NCBI RefSeq assembly: GCF_003024675.1
Contig: NZ_PYLP01000012.1
Span: 1 to 64,000 of the forward strand
Direction of reading: 5' to 3'
Length of the DNA stretch: 64,000 nt
From: Faecalibacillus faecis
Lineage (GTDB): Bacteria; Bacillota_I; Bacilli_A; Erysipelotrichales; Coprobacillaceae
Shown here: positions 36,175 to 44,460 of the stretch, piece by piece
Position numbering within the stretch: the stretch's first letter is position 1
How the letters are laid out: every line of letters starts with the position of its first letter
Notes under the pieces: generated by a model
What the model was told of the DNA's origin: nothing
The model's input: only the letters and a program-made list of their open reading frames with translations
Databases searched by the model: none
Made by a program: the position numbers and the translations under genes

Positions 36175-37740
36175 ATGGAAAGAAAAGAGTTTTCAATTGC
36201 ACGTTTTTTAAGTTCAAAAAGTCGATTTGATAATATTGTATTATTAGAAGGCTTTATTGTTGGTATATTAGCAGGGGTTGTGGCAGTTATTTATAGATTG
36301 ATGTTATCTTATGGTGAAAAGATTGCCTATTTTGTTGTCGATTATATTAAAAACAACACACTTCATTTATGTTTATGGATCATTTGTGTTTTACTTATTG
36401 GATTTATTATTTCAAGACTTTTAAAATATGAATCTTATATTTCAGGAAGTGGGATTCCACAAGTTGAAGCAGAAATGATCGATCAAATAGATGAAAAATG
36501 GTATCGCGTAATTCTAGCAAAGATGGTGGCTGGAACACTTGCCATTGTTGGAGGGTTATCTCTTGGTAGAGAAGGACCAAGTATTCAATTAGGGGCGATG
36601 ATTGGTAAAGGACTAGCTTCTGTATTTAAAAGAATGAAATTGGAAGAAAAGTATCTTTTAACATGTGGGGCTGCTGCAGGACTTTCTGCTGCATTTAATG
36701 CTCCATTAGCTGGTGTCTTGTTTGCCTTAGAAGAAATACATAAAAACTTTTCTCCACTTGCATTAGTAACGGTTATGGTGGCTTCTTTAACTGGAGATTT
36801 TATTAGTAAAAATATTTTTGGGATGACACCATCTCTTTATTTCCCATTAGTAGAAAGTTTACCTTTAGGTCAATATGGATTTTTAATTATCTTAGGAATT
36901 ATTGTAGGTTTATTAGGAGTCTTTTATAATAAGACAACAATGTTTACATTAAAACTTTATGATAAAATCACTTTTTTAAAGAATAATCAAAAGATTTATA
37001 TTCCTTTAATTATTTCTATTGGCTTTATGATTTTCTATCCAGATGTTTTATGTGGAGGACATCATATTATTGATTTACTTCATGAAGGAAATTATGTTTT
37101 AAGTTCTGTTTTATTAGTATTAGTGATGAAGTTTATCTTTTCGATTATTTCCTTTGGTTCAGGAGCACCAGGAGGTATCTTCTTCCCTTTACTTGTCTTA
37201 GGAAGTTTGATTGGTTGTGGATATGCCATTGTTGTTACAACCTATTGTGGGGTACCCAATATGTACTTTAATAACTTTATCGTGGTTGCAATGGCTGGAC
37301 TTTTCGCAAGTATTGTCCGTGCTCCTATTACAGGAATCGTTCTTATTGCAGAAATGTGTGGTAGTTTATCACAATTTTTACCAATTGCTGTATGTAGTTT
37401 TGTCGGCTATATTGTAGCAAATATGTTAAGATGTGAACCTATTTATCATAGTTTATTAAACCGTATGATCAAAAATGGCAATCATGAAATTTCACTTGAA
37501 GAAAAAGAAATTCTTCATTATTCAATTGAACTTGGTTCATGTTGTTTAGATCAACCAATTAAAGATTTAGGATTACCTAAAGAATGTGTCATTATTTCAA
37601 TTAATCGAGGAATTGAAGAAATTGTTCCGCGAGGAGATACCGTTTTACATTTAGGAGATCATTTGACTATTTTAGTCAATAAAGAAAATAGAGAAGTTAC
37701 TAAAGATATCTTACATAAATTTTTTACATTAGAAATATAG
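36175..37740 (+). CDS. ClC-family chloride/proton (or fluoride/proton) exchanger with TrkA-C domain
   Basis: The 521-residue membrane protein has the ClC motifs GSGIPQVEAEM (about 98-108), GREGPSIQLGAM (about 131-142, with the gating Glu) and GAPGGIFFPLLVLG (about 332-345). A C-terminal cytoplasmic TrkA-C domain (about 445-521) is likely regulatory. GSGIP and GREGP are the chloride-type signatures; fluoride-specific CLC-F proteins differ here. AATTGGGGGAGAGTT precedes the ATG. It appears coupled to the flavin-binding-fold gene 8 bases downstream. Confidence 0.93.
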   Translation: MERKEFSIARFLSSKSRFDNIVLLEGFIVGILAGVVAVIYRLMLSYGEKIAYFVVDYIKNNTLHLCLWIICVLLIGFIISRLLKYESYISGSGIPQVEAEMIDQIDEKWYRVILAKMVAGTLAIVGGLSLGREGPSIQLGAMIGKGLASVFKRMKLEEKYLLTCGAAAGLSAAFNAPLAGVLFALEEIHKNFSPLALVTVMVASLTGDFISKNIFGMTPSLYFPLVESLPLGQYGFLIILGIIVGLLGVFYNKTTMFTLKLYDKITFLKNNQKIYIPLIISIGFMIFYPDVLCGGHHIIDLLHEGNYVLSSVLLVLVMKFIFSIISFGSGAPGGIFFPLLVLGSLIGCGYAIVVTTYCGVPNMYFNNFIVVAMAGLFASIVRAPITGIVLIAEMCGSLSQFLPIAVCSFVGYIVANMLRCEPIYHSLLNRMIKNGNHEISLEEKEILHYSIELGSCCLDQPIKDLGLPKECVIISINRGIEEIVPRGDTVLHLGDHLTILVNKENREVTKDILHKFFTLEI

Positions 37741-37748
37741 GTGATGAT

Positions 37749-38246
37749 ATGTTTAGAAAAATGAGAAGAAAAAAACAAGAGCTAACTGAAAAACAATGTT
37801 TAGATATATTAAGACGTGCCAAAACAGCCACGCTTGCTTTATCAGGAGATGATGGTTATCCTTATTCAGTACCGATGAATTTTGTTTATGAAGATGGAAA
37901 AATCTATTTTCATGGTGCTAAAGAAGGACATAAAATAGACGCTATTAAAAATAATCCTAAAGTATCAATGAGTATTATTGATCAAGAAGATGTTATTGAA
38001 GAAGAATTGACAACTTATTTTAGAAGTGTGATTCTTTTTGGTAAAGCAAGAATCTTACAAGAAGATGATGAAATTTATCATGCTATTGAAACACTTGGTT
38101 TAAAATATAATGAAGATGAAGTGACGGTAGAAAAAGAAATACGAAAAGAATGGAAAATTCTTTGTTGTGTTGAAATTACTATTGAACATATTTCAGGAAA
38201 ACAAGCAATTGAACTTGTTAATAAAAACTATCAAGATCTTTTTTAG
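37749..38246 (+). CDS. pyridoxamine 5'-phosphate oxidase-like flavin-binding protein
   Basis: The 165-residue protein has the split-barrel fold pattern of this family: LRRAKTATLALSGDDGYPYSVPM near 21-43, YFHGAKEGHKIDAIKNNPKVS near 58-78 and a later FGKARIL. Members bind FMN, F420 or haem; many small ones are of unknown role, including NimA-like proteins. AGGTGATGAT precedes the start. It probably shares the ClC transcript. Confidence 0.88.
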   Translation: MFRKMRRKKQELTEKQCLDILRRAKTATLALSGDDGYPYSVPMNFVYEDGKIYFHGAKEGHKIDAIKNNPKVSMSIIDQEDVIEEELTTYFRSVILFGKARILQEDDEIYHAIETLGLKYNEDEVTVEKEIRKEWKILCCVEITIEHISGKQAIELVNKNYQDLF

Positions 38247-38262
38247 ATTCTTGATAGTTTTT
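38223..38262. terminator. bidirectional terminator between convergent genes
   Basis: AAAAACTATCAAGA (38223-38236) pairs with TCTTGATAGTTTTT (38249-38262). It overlaps the ends of both flanking genes. Confidence 0.88.
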
Positions 38263-39046
38263 TTGTAAGGGCATTATCCTTATTTTTTAATGTCTTAATA
38301 GTATCAATCAGTTCAACATCTAAAGAAGAAAGATAATTGAAGGCTTGTTGATAGATATCGTCTTTTAAAAGGGCATCAGGGCTATGGGCATCAAAGCCGA
38401 TGATGGCCTTGTTTTTATATTTACTTGCAATCTTCCAAAAAGATTCATTAGGATAATGTCTACCAGACATAAACCCTAAAAGATTAAATTCTAAAGGCAT
38501 ATCTTTTTCTTTAGCATAAGCACATAAACGTGACATTTCTTCTTGATAAAGTTTAGAATCCGGATCGTAGTAAACAAGATCAGGATGGGCAATATAGCTA
38601 TAAAGTCCAGTATCGATTGCTTGAATACAATGATCGACGTAAGCTTTTAAATAGTATTCATTTACTGGACTTCCAAAGTATTGATGAAGTTCATCTGTTT
38701 GATAATAATGATTTCCTAAAATAATATAATCTATTTTTTTATCTTCTAACATTTTTTCAAGCCAAGGCATATATCTTTCAAAGTATTCACATTCTAAACC
38801 AATTAATATTGAGATTTGATCTTTATATTTTTCTTTAAGATAACGAATACTTTCGATATAATCATCTAATTGACATTCTGGCATACGCATCGATGCTTTA
38901 AAAGAAGAATCGTAATGCCAAGGAGTATGATCAGAAAAGCCAAGTTCTTTAATATTGGCTTGAATAGCTGCTTTTACATATTCTTCATCTTTACCAATGG
39001 CATGAAAGCACCTTGTTGTATGTGTATGATAGTTATTTTTATTCAT
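38243..39046 (-). CDS. PHP-domain histidinol-phosphatase (HisJ type)
   Basis: The 267-residue protein begins with NYHTHTTRC (PHP metal ligands), continues with ELGFSDHTPWHY, IGLECEYFE, and the late motifs YIAHPDL and IIGFDAHSP. It hydrolyses a phosphomonoester such as histidinol phosphate using a trinuclear metal site. No his genes are nearby, so use in histidine synthesis is not shown; other PHP phosphatases look similar. CGAGGTGAAACC precedes the ATG. Confidence 0.88.
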   Translation of the reverse strand: MNKNNYHTHTTRCFHAIGKDEEYVKAAIQANIKELGFSDHTPWHYDSSFKASMRMPECQLDDYIESIRYLKEKYKDQISILIGLECEYFERYMPWLEKMLEDKKIDYIILGNHYYQTDELHQYFGSPVNEYYLKAYVDHCIQAIDTGLYSYIAHPDLVYYDPDSKLYQEEMSRLCAYAKEKDMPLEFNLLGFMSGRHYPNESFWKIASKYKNKAIIGFDAHSPDALLKDDIYQQAFNYLSSLDVELIDTIKTLKNKDNALTKKLSRI

Positions 39047-39080
39047 GGTTTCACCTCGAAGACATTATAATACAAAAAAA

Positions 39081-39106
39081 GGAATATACAAATAAATGTA
39101 TATTCC
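39081..39106 (-). terminator. terminator of the PspA operon
   Basis: GGAATATACA (39081-39090) and TGTATATTCC (39097-39106) form a 10-bp stem; on the minus strand seven Ts follow. Confidence 0.85.
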
Positions 39107-39116
39107 CTAAAGGTTA

Positions 39117-39794
39117 TTATAATCCAAGTTTTGCTTTCATAGCAGCAAGTTCATCATCAACAGAAGCATCGTTACCGTTTGATGTATATTTATCAGCAAG
39201 ATTAGAAGCAGCACTTGTATGTGCATTTAATTCAGCTTCAGCAGTAGCTGCATCAAGCATTTTTTCTGCTTTCTTTTCATAACGTTCAAATGATTCCATA
39301 GAAGATTTTGCTTTATCTCCACCAGAAACTATTTTATTAATATGTTCTTGTGCTTTAGCAGAAGCAACTGTTGCTTTAATAGCATCTCTTCTCGCTTCTA
39401 ATGTTTCAATGTCATTCACTAATTTATCATGCATTTGACGCATTTTATCAGCGTTAGCATGAGTAAGTTCTTGTGTTTTTTTGTATGAAGCAAGATTGCT
39501 TTCATATTGTTGTTTTTTAGCAATCAATGTTCTTGCATCATCTTCATTACCTGCTTTTAAAGCGTTTTGTGCAGCAGTTGTATATTTAGCGATTTCTTCT
39601 TCACATTCTTTAACTTGACGATCTGCACTTTTTGCATCAGCAATAATGTTTGCAGTTTCTTTTTTGACTTCAGCAAGATCTTCTCTTAAATCTCTTAATG
39701 TTTGATCAATCATTTTTGCTGGATCTTCACATTTGTCTAATAAAGCATTAATGTTACTTTTCATGATGTCTGTAAATCTTGTTAAAATTCCCAT
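39117..39794 (-). CDS. PspA/IM30-family protein
   Basis: The 225-residue, almost entirely helical protein begins MGILTRFTDIMKSNINALLD and has the PspA segment DPAKMIDQTLRDLREDLAEVKKE (about 24-46) with long coiled coils to about residue 195. PspA proteins assemble on the inner membrane face and protect or remodel it during stress. It is cotranscribed with the membrane protein just upstream (2-base gap), likely its membrane partner. Confidence 0.92.
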   Translation of the reverse strand: MGILTRFTDIMKSNINALLDKCEDPAKMIDQTLRDLREDLAEVKKETANIIADAKSADRQVKECEEEIAKYTTAAQNALKAGNEDDARTLIAKKQQYESNLASYKKTQELTHANADKMRQMHDKLVNDIETLEARRDAIKATVASAKAQEHINKIVSGGDKAKSSMESFERYEKKAEKMLDAATAEAELNAHTSAASNLADKYTSNGNDASVDDELAAMKAKLGL

Positions 39795-39796
39795 AG

Positions 39797-40756
39797 TTAT
39801 TCTTTCCCTTCTTCGTTTAAGTATTTGTCTCTTAATTCATCTGATTTATCAAGAGGTGTTTTTAAGATTTCAACTGTTTCTTTAGCTTTTTCTTTATCTC
39901 GTTTAAATTTCATACGCAAAATATAAATAATTCCACCAATTACAATGATAATGCCAACGACTATACAAATGATTTTAATAATATCATTAGAAGTTGTTGA
40001 TTTTTCCATAATCGTATCTGCTGTTGAATTAAAGGTCTTTGTAAATACCTCTACTGTAGAAAGTGAATCATCTGTCCAATAACGATCTATGTAGTTCCAA
40101 AAAATATTAACAGCTTCACCATCCATTACCGAAGTTACCTGTTTCCCGTTAACATAAGCCATATAACCTATTTCATTAGGATCTTGATCTTCATAGTAAA
40201 CAAATAAGAAAGTATCTTCATTATCAATGTTTTGTTCATACCAGCTTTGTGCATAATCATCTTTTTGACTATCACTTGTAAGTGTTTCATCATAGCTCTT
40301 TAAATAAATATAAGGTTGAATTCCTGTTTTGTTGTAAAAGTTTTTAAGATTCTTTGAAAGTTTCCCTTGATTTTCAATATATCCTAATTCATCTCTGATA
40401 CAGTTATTGTCATAAGCAACAGGATTTTCAATCTTTTCCCTATTAATTGTTGATGCGACGTCACTATCATCACTAGCAATCATAAAAAAGCTAAAAATAA
40501 CAACTGCGAAAACAATTAAACAAGCAATCAAAGTCCCTAAACCACTTGATGAACTTGTATAAACATTTCTTCGATAGCCATGGTAACCATGGTAGCCTCC
40601 TCTTGGTGGTGGGGGTTGACGATGATAACCTCCGCCTGAACTTCTACTTCTTGTTGGTCTGCTTGAACTACCTACATGATGTCCACCACCAACACGACTA
40701 CTTGAATGTCCGCCAGATGAACGATGACCTCCTCCGCCAGTTCCTGGTCTTGGCAT
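39797..40756 (-). CDS. membrane protein with Gly/Ser/His/Arg-rich N-terminus and TPM-like domain
   Basis: The 319-residue protein starts with about 70 low-complexity residues rich in Gly, Ser, His, Arg and Pro. A helix follows (about 74-92), then an extracytoplasmic domain (about 105-250) with IQPYIYLKSYDE and TFLFVYYEDQDP patterns typical of TPM-type domains, and a second helix (about 262-282) with a charged tail. Partners of PspA often include such proteins. The disordered basic N-terminus would be cytoplasmic if the helices are oriented as predicted. No signal-peptide cleavage site is evident. Confidence 0.8.
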   Translation of the reverse strand: MPRPGTGGGGHRSSGGHSSSRVGGGHHVGSSSRPTRSRSSGGGYHRQPPPPRGGYHGYHGYRRNVYTSSSSGLGTLIACLIVFAVVIFSFFMIASDDSDVASTINREKIENPVAYDNNCIRDELGYIENQGKLSKNLKNFYNKTGIQPYIYLKSYDETLTSDSQKDDYAQSWYEQNIDNEDTFLFVYYEDQDPNEIGYMAYVNGKQVTSVMDGEAVNIFWNYIDRYWTDDSLSTVEVFTKTFNSTADTIMEKSTTSNDIIKIICIVVGIIIVIGGIIYILRMKFKRDKEKAKETVEILKTPLDKSDELRDKYLNEEGKE

Positions 40757-40889
40757 AGTTTCACCTCTCTTTCATCTATTGTATTATTAAAGAATATTAT
40801 ACATGAATTGTGCTGGAAAAGATATATTATAAGAATTTTTGTTTGATAAATAGTAGAAAAAATAAAATATAAAAAAGTAGTAATATTTA

Positions 40890-40918
40890 TTGACACAATA
40901 GTTAGCCTATGCTAACAT
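40890..40918 (+). promoter_or_regulatory. promoter with DtxR-type box ahead of the 26-aa peptide
   Basis: TTGACA (40890-40895) and TAACAT (40913-40918) are spaced 17 bp. Within the spacer and -10 box lies the palindrome GTTAG-CCTATG-CTAAC (40901-40916). It matches the TTAG-N6-CTAA boxes before feoA, so this promoter should respond to the same metal-dependent repressor. Confidence 0.72.
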
Positions 40919-40964
40919 ATAGTTGTGGTTAGCGAGGGGCAATTCGCAGAAAGGTCGAAGAGCT

Positions 40965-41045
40965 ATGAAAAATAAATTCAAGCGCAGCTTGATGGCTCTG
41001 ACTTTACAAATCGGTGTCATCGTTGCTGCAATACTATTCGTTTAA
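40965..41045 (+). CDS. 26-residue single-helix membrane peptide under iron-type control
   Basis: The peptide MKNKFKRSLMALTLQIGVIV (first 20 residues) then AAILFV has a basic N-terminus and one hydrophobic helix ending at the C-terminus. AGAAAGG lies about 11 bases before the ATG. It has its own promoter with a DtxR box and its own terminator (41123-41145), so it is a separate transcription unit. I do not recognise it. A small regulatory peptide of the Feo transporter or a membrane peptide made when iron is scarce are possibilities. A short coding interpretation could be wrong and the transcript might act as RNA. Confidence 0.55.
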   Translation: MKNKFKRSLMALTLQIGVIVAAILFV

Positions 41046-41122
41046 TTGTCTTATGATTATTTAACTTAAATTAGCCAAATTCCTTTTTCCTATCATAAGA
41101 TTATTAAGTGAAGCAAAAGTTT

Positions 41123-41145
41123 GGTAAGATTACTTACCTTTTTTT
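41123..41145 (+). terminator. terminator of the 26-aa peptide transcript
   Basis: GGTAAG (41123-41128), ATTA loop, CTTACC (41133-41138), seven Ts. A further inverted pair, TCTTATGAT (41049-41057) with ATCATAAGA (41092-41100), lies between the stop codon and this terminator. Confidence 0.82.
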
Positions 41146-41163
41146 GTTTCTAGAGGTTAAAAA

Positions 41164-41182
41164 AACTCCATTTCATGGAGTT
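41164..41182 (-). terminator. terminator of the DtxR-type gene
   Basis: AACTCCA (41164-41170) and TGGAGTT (41176-41182) with T-runs in both directions. Confidence 0.78.
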
Positions 41183-41546
41183 ATTTTTGTTTCATATGTT
41201 CTTTGATTTTATTCATTGTTTCATCAGAGATTACATGTTCAATTCGACATGCATCATTAACAGCGGTATCGTGGCAAACACCAATGCTTTCAAAAAATGA
41301 AGAAAGTGTATCATGTCGATCATAAATAGTTGTTGCTACTTTTGTTCCTTTTTCAGTTAATTCGATATATCCTTTGCTATCAACAATTATATATTCATCT
41401 TTTTTTAATAAACCAATAGCACGTGAAACGCTAGGTTTGGAATAATTTAATTCTCTTGCAATATCAATAGAACGAACATCTTTGTTTTTCTTTGATAAAA
41501 CAAGAATTGTTTCTAAATACATTTCTCCTGATTCTTGTAAGTTCAT
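41181..41546 (-). CDS. DtxR/MntR-family metal-dependent repressor
   Basis: The 121-residue protein starts MNLQESGEMYLETILVLSKK and has the DtxR winged helix (VRSIDIARELNYSKPSVSRAIGLL, about 24-47) and a short dimerisation/metal domain with DACRIEHVISDE, which includes the usual Glu-His metal ligands. It lacks the C-terminal SH3-like domain, as in MntR-size members. Upstream in-frame GTG/ATG codons overlap the GAGGTG site, so 41546 is preferred. Adjacent TTAG-N6-CTAA boxes and the feo operon make it an iron (or manganese) sensor. Confidence 0.9.
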   Translation of the reverse strand: MNLQESGEMYLETILVLSKKNKDVRSIDIARELNYSKPSVSRAIGLLKKDEYIIVDSKGYIELTEKGTKVATTIYDRHDTLSSFFESIGVCHDTAVNDACRIEHVISDETMNKIKEHMKQK

Positions 41547-41628
41547 GTTCATCACCTCTTATTGTAGTATACCATATTTTAAAGGGAATAAGCAACGAAT
41601 AAGCTCGTTGTAAATTGTTGAAAGAGGG

Positions 41629-41657
41629 TTGACATCTATTTTAAAATGAAGTATATT
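41629..41657 (+). promoter_or_regulatory. promoter of the feo operon
   Basis: TTGACA (41629-41634) and TATATT (41652-41657), spacing 17 bp, giving a leader of about 110 bases before feoA that contains the three metal-repressor boxes. Confidence 0.75.
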
Positions 41658-41666
41658 CTATGTGAA

Positions 41667-41735
41667 GTTAGATAAGTCTAACTATATTTTATGTCTTATA
41701 GTTAGCGAATACTAATCAAATTAGCGTAACCTAAT
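41667..41735. promoter_or_regulatory. three DtxR-type boxes in the feo leader
   Basis: GTTAG-ATAAGT-CTAAC (41667-41682), GTTAG-CGAATA-CTAAT (41701-41716) and ATTAG-CGTAAC-CTAAT (41720-41735) share the TTAG-N6-CTAA pattern with the box at 40901-40916. They begin about 3 bases after the predicted transcription start. Confidence 0.75.
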
Positions 41736-41773
41736 GTGGTTAGCAAGGACGAATTCTTGAGGAGGTAAGTAAG

Positions 41774-41983
41774 ATGCTGTTAACAATGTTAAACATAGGA
41801 GAAACCGGTAAAATCAAAAGAATTGGTGGGAACGAAGAAACGAGAAGATTTTTAAATAATCTTGGTTTTGTCGTTGGTACTGAAGTTTCTGTTGTTTCGG
41901 CAATCGGGGGAAATGTGATTGTTAATATCAAGGATTCTCGCGTTGCTATTAATGAAGATATGGCAAAACGTATCATGGTGTAG
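41774..41983 (+). CDS. feoA: FeoA-domain protein (first copy)
   Basis: The 69-residue SH3-like FeoA protein begins MLLTMLNIGETGKIKRIGGN and contains the RRFLNNLGFVVGTEVSVV core. FeoA is a small cytosolic partner needed for ferrous iron import by FeoB. GAGGAGG precedes the ATG. It is the first gene of the operon and is followed by a second, distinct FeoA copy. Confidence 0.92.
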   Translation: MLLTMLNIGETGKIKRIGGNEETRRFLNNLGFVVGTEVSVVSAIGGNVIVNIKDSRVAINEDMAKRIMV

Positions 41984-41999
41984 AAAAGGGGGAAGTGTT

Positions 42000-42218
42000 G
42001 TGAAACTTAATGAAGTAGAAGTTGGTAGCACTGTCACTGTTAAGAAAATTGAAGGTGATGGAGCTTACAAAAGACGTATTATGGATATGGGTATCACTAA
42101 AGGGGTAGAATTATATATTAGAAAAGTTGCTCCTCTTGGAGATCCTGTTGAAATTACTGTAAGAGGTTATGAATTATCAGTTAGAAAAAACGATGCACAA
42201 TGTGTTGAAGTTGAATAA
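42000..42218 (+). CDS. feoA: FeoA-domain protein (second copy)
   Basis: The 72-residue FeoA protein starts at a GTG (VKLNEVEVGSTVTVKKIEGD), with the conserved KRRIMDMGITKGVELYIRKVAPLGDP segment. AAAAGGGGGAAG precedes the GTG; a longer in-frame ORF from 41919 overlaps the first feoA and is rejected. Two separate FeoA proteins before FeoB occur in several Firmicutes and may bind FeoB in different states. Confidence 0.92.
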   Translation: MKLNEVEVGSTVTVKKIEGDGAYKRRIMDMGITKGVELYIRKVAPLGDPVEITVRGYELSVRKNDAQCVEVE

Positions 42219-42236
42219 CGGAGGGGAAAGTTAAAA

Positions 42237-44411
42237 ATGAATATTAAATTTGCGCTTGCAGGTAACCCTAACTGTGGTAAAACAACAATGTTTAACGCAT
42301 TAACAGGTGCTAATCAATATGTTGGTAACTGGCCAGGTGTTACTGTAGAAAAGAAAGAAGGAAAAGTAAAAGGAAACAAAGAAGATAATATTACTGTTGT
42401 TGACTTACCAGGTATTTATTCTTTATCTCCTTATACATTAGAAGAAGTTGTCAGCCGTGATTTTCTTTTAAATGAAGATCCAGATGTCATTATTGACTTA
42501 GTTGACGCCACTAATATTGAAAGAAACTTATATTTAACAACTCAATTAATTGAAACTGGGGTTCCAGTAGTTGTTGCTTTAAATATGGCAGACTTAATTG
42601 AAAAAAGAGGTTTAAAAATTGACACAAAACGTTTATCAATGGTATTAGGATGTCCTATTATTGAAACTTCTGCTTTAAAAGGAACAGGTTTAAAAGAATT
42701 AATTGCTGAAGCTGTTAAAGTTGCTAAACAAGGTGAACATCAATTACCAGGAGCTATTTTCAGTGAAAAACTTGAAGAAGCAATTGATACTGTTGTTCCT
42801 GCTTTATCTGAAACAATTGCTACTAACAAAAAAAGATGGTATGCTGTTAAAGTTTTAGAAAATGATGAAAAAGTAATGAATCATATTGTTTTAGATGCTC
42901 AAACTAAAACTACTATTGATGCATTAAGAAAAGATTTAGAAACTGAATTAGATGACGATATGGAAAGTATTGTTACTGATGGTCGTTATACTTATATTCA
43001 AAAAATAATTTCAACAACTGTTGAAAAACCAAAAGAAAAATTAACAATTTCTGACAAAATTGATAAAATTGTAACAAACAGATTCTTAGGAATTCCTATT
43101 TTCTTATTAATCATGTATATTGTTTACTATATTTCAGTTACAACTGTTGGGACATTCGTTACTGACTGGACAAATGATGTCTTTGTTGTAGCTATTCAAG
43201 ATGCTGTATCTGGATTCTTAAGTTCAGTTGGAGCAAGTGGTTTATTATCTGCTGTTATCGTTGATGGTATCATCGGTGGTGTTGGTGCCGTTATCGGATT
43301 TGCACCTCAAATGGCAATCTTATTCTTATTCTTATCAATCTTAGAAGATTGTGGTTACATGGTTCGTATTGCATTCGTCATGGATAGAGTATTTAGATAT
43401 TTCGGTTTATCTGGAAAAAGCTTTATTCCATTGTTAATTGGTTCTGGTTGTGGGGTTCCAGCTATTATGGCATCTAAAACAATCGAACAAGATAATGATA
43501 GACGTTTAACTATTATGACTGCTACATTTATTCCTTGTGGTGCAAAATTACCTGTTATCGCTTTATTAGGTGGAGTTATGGCTGGTAAAGTTGCTGGATG
43601 GGAAGCTGGAGGAATGATTGCTCCTGCAATGTATTTCTTAGGTATTGTTGCTGTATTAGTTTCTGCTATTATCTTAAAGAAAACAAAACCATTCTCTGGT
43701 AAACCTGCTCCATTCGTAATGGAATTACCAGAATATCATATTCCTAGTGTTAAAACTGTATTATTACACGTATGGGAAAGATTAAAAGCATTCTTAATTA
43801 AAGCTGGTACAATCTTAGTTGTTGCTTGTATCGTTATTTGGTTCTTATCTACATTCGGATTTGAAGGTGGATCATTTGGTATGGTAGAAGATACTGCTAA
43901 TAGTTTAATCGCTGTTATTGGTAATGTTATTGCTCCAATCTTTGCTCCACTTGGATTTGGTAACTGGCAATCAGTTGCTTCATCATTAACTGGATTTTCA
44001 GCTAAAGAAGCAATCGTTTCTACAATGGGTGTATTAGCTAACGTTTCTGGTGATACAGAAGATGCTGTTAACGTTGCTGCTGGTGTAGCTCAATGGTTCC
44101 CAACTGCAATGGCTGCATTATCATTCTTGATCTTTAACCTATTAGATTCACCATGTTTAGCTGCTATTTCAACAATGGCTAACGAATTAAATGATAGAAA
44201 ATGGTTCTGGTTTGCAATTATCTTCCAAAACGTATTTGCTTACGCTGTTTCATTAATGGTATATCAAATTGGTTCATTAGTATTATATGGAACATTTGGA
44301 TTCTGGACAGTTGTTGCATTCGTTGTTCTTGCATTCATGTTATACATGTTGTTTAGACCTGATCCATATAAAGATCAAAAAGTTTATTCTACAAGATCAG
44401 TTGAAGCATAA
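42237..44411 (+). CDS. feoB: ferrous iron transporter FeoB
   Basis: The 724-residue protein has an N-terminal G domain (GNPNCGKTT at residues 9-17, NWPGVTVEKKEGK, DLPGIYSL, NMAD), a helical spacer, and a membrane part with two gate regions: LIGSGCGVPAIMASKTI, PCGAKLPVIALL and SLTGFSAKEAIVSTMG. It imports Fe2+ across the cytoplasmic membrane under GTP control. GGAGGGGAAAG precedes the ATG. Expression should be high when the metal-bound DtxR-type repressor is absent. Confidence 0.97.
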   Translation: MNIKFALAGNPNCGKTTMFNALTGANQYVGNWPGVTVEKKEGKVKGNKEDNITVVDLPGIYSLSPYTLEEVVSRDFLLNEDPDVIIDLVDATNIERNLYLTTQLIETGVPVVVALNMADLIEKRGLKIDTKRLSMVLGCPIIETSALKGTGLKELIAEAVKVAKQGEHQLPGAIFSEKLEEAIDTVVPALSETIATNKKRWYAVKVLENDEKVMNHIVLDAQTKTTIDALRKDLETELDDDMESIVTDGRYTYIQKIISTTVEKPKEKLTISDKIDKIVTNRFLGIPIFLLIMYIVYYISVTTVGTFVTDWTNDVFVVAIQDAVSGFLSSVGASGLLSAVIVDGIIGGVGAVIGFAPQMAILFLFLSILEDCGYMVRIAFVMDRVFRYFGLSGKSFIPLLIGSGCGVPAIMASKTIEQDNDRRLTIMTATFIPCGAKLPVIALLGGVMAGKVAGWEAGGMIAPAMYFLGIVAVLVSAIILKKTKPFSGKPAPFVMELPEYHIPSVKTVLLHVWERLKAFLIKAGTILVVACIVIWFLSTFGFEGGSFGMVEDTANSLIAVIGNVIAPIFAPLGFGNWQSVASSLTGFSAKEAIVSTMGVLANVSGDTEDAVNVAAGVAQWFPTAMAALSFLIFNLLDSPCLAAISTMANELNDRKWFWFAIIFQNVFAYAVSLMVYQIGSLVLYGTFGFWTVVAFVVLAFMLYMLFRPDPYKDQKVYSTRSVEA

Positions 44412-44413
44412 TA

Positions 44414-44438
44414 AAATCCGGAGTTACTCTGGATTTTT
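44414..44438 (+). terminator. weak terminator or processing hairpin after feoB
   Basis: AAATCCGGAG (44414-44423) and CTCTGGATTT (44427-44436, one G-T pair), then a few Ts. Three more small genes follow closely, so read-through is likely. Confidence 0.6.
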
Positions 44439-44460
44439 ATAAATTAAAGGAGGTATTATT

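Noticed and set aside
39013-39282. 89-codon plus-strand frame over the PspA gene end
   Set aside because: Antisense shadow crossing a terminator; Ala/Ser-rich only because PspA codons are read backwards.
41046-41122. Possible riboswitch after the 26-aa peptide
   Set aside because: A 9-bp inverted pair with a 34-base loop is visible, but no known aptamer core, and it follows rather than precedes a gene.
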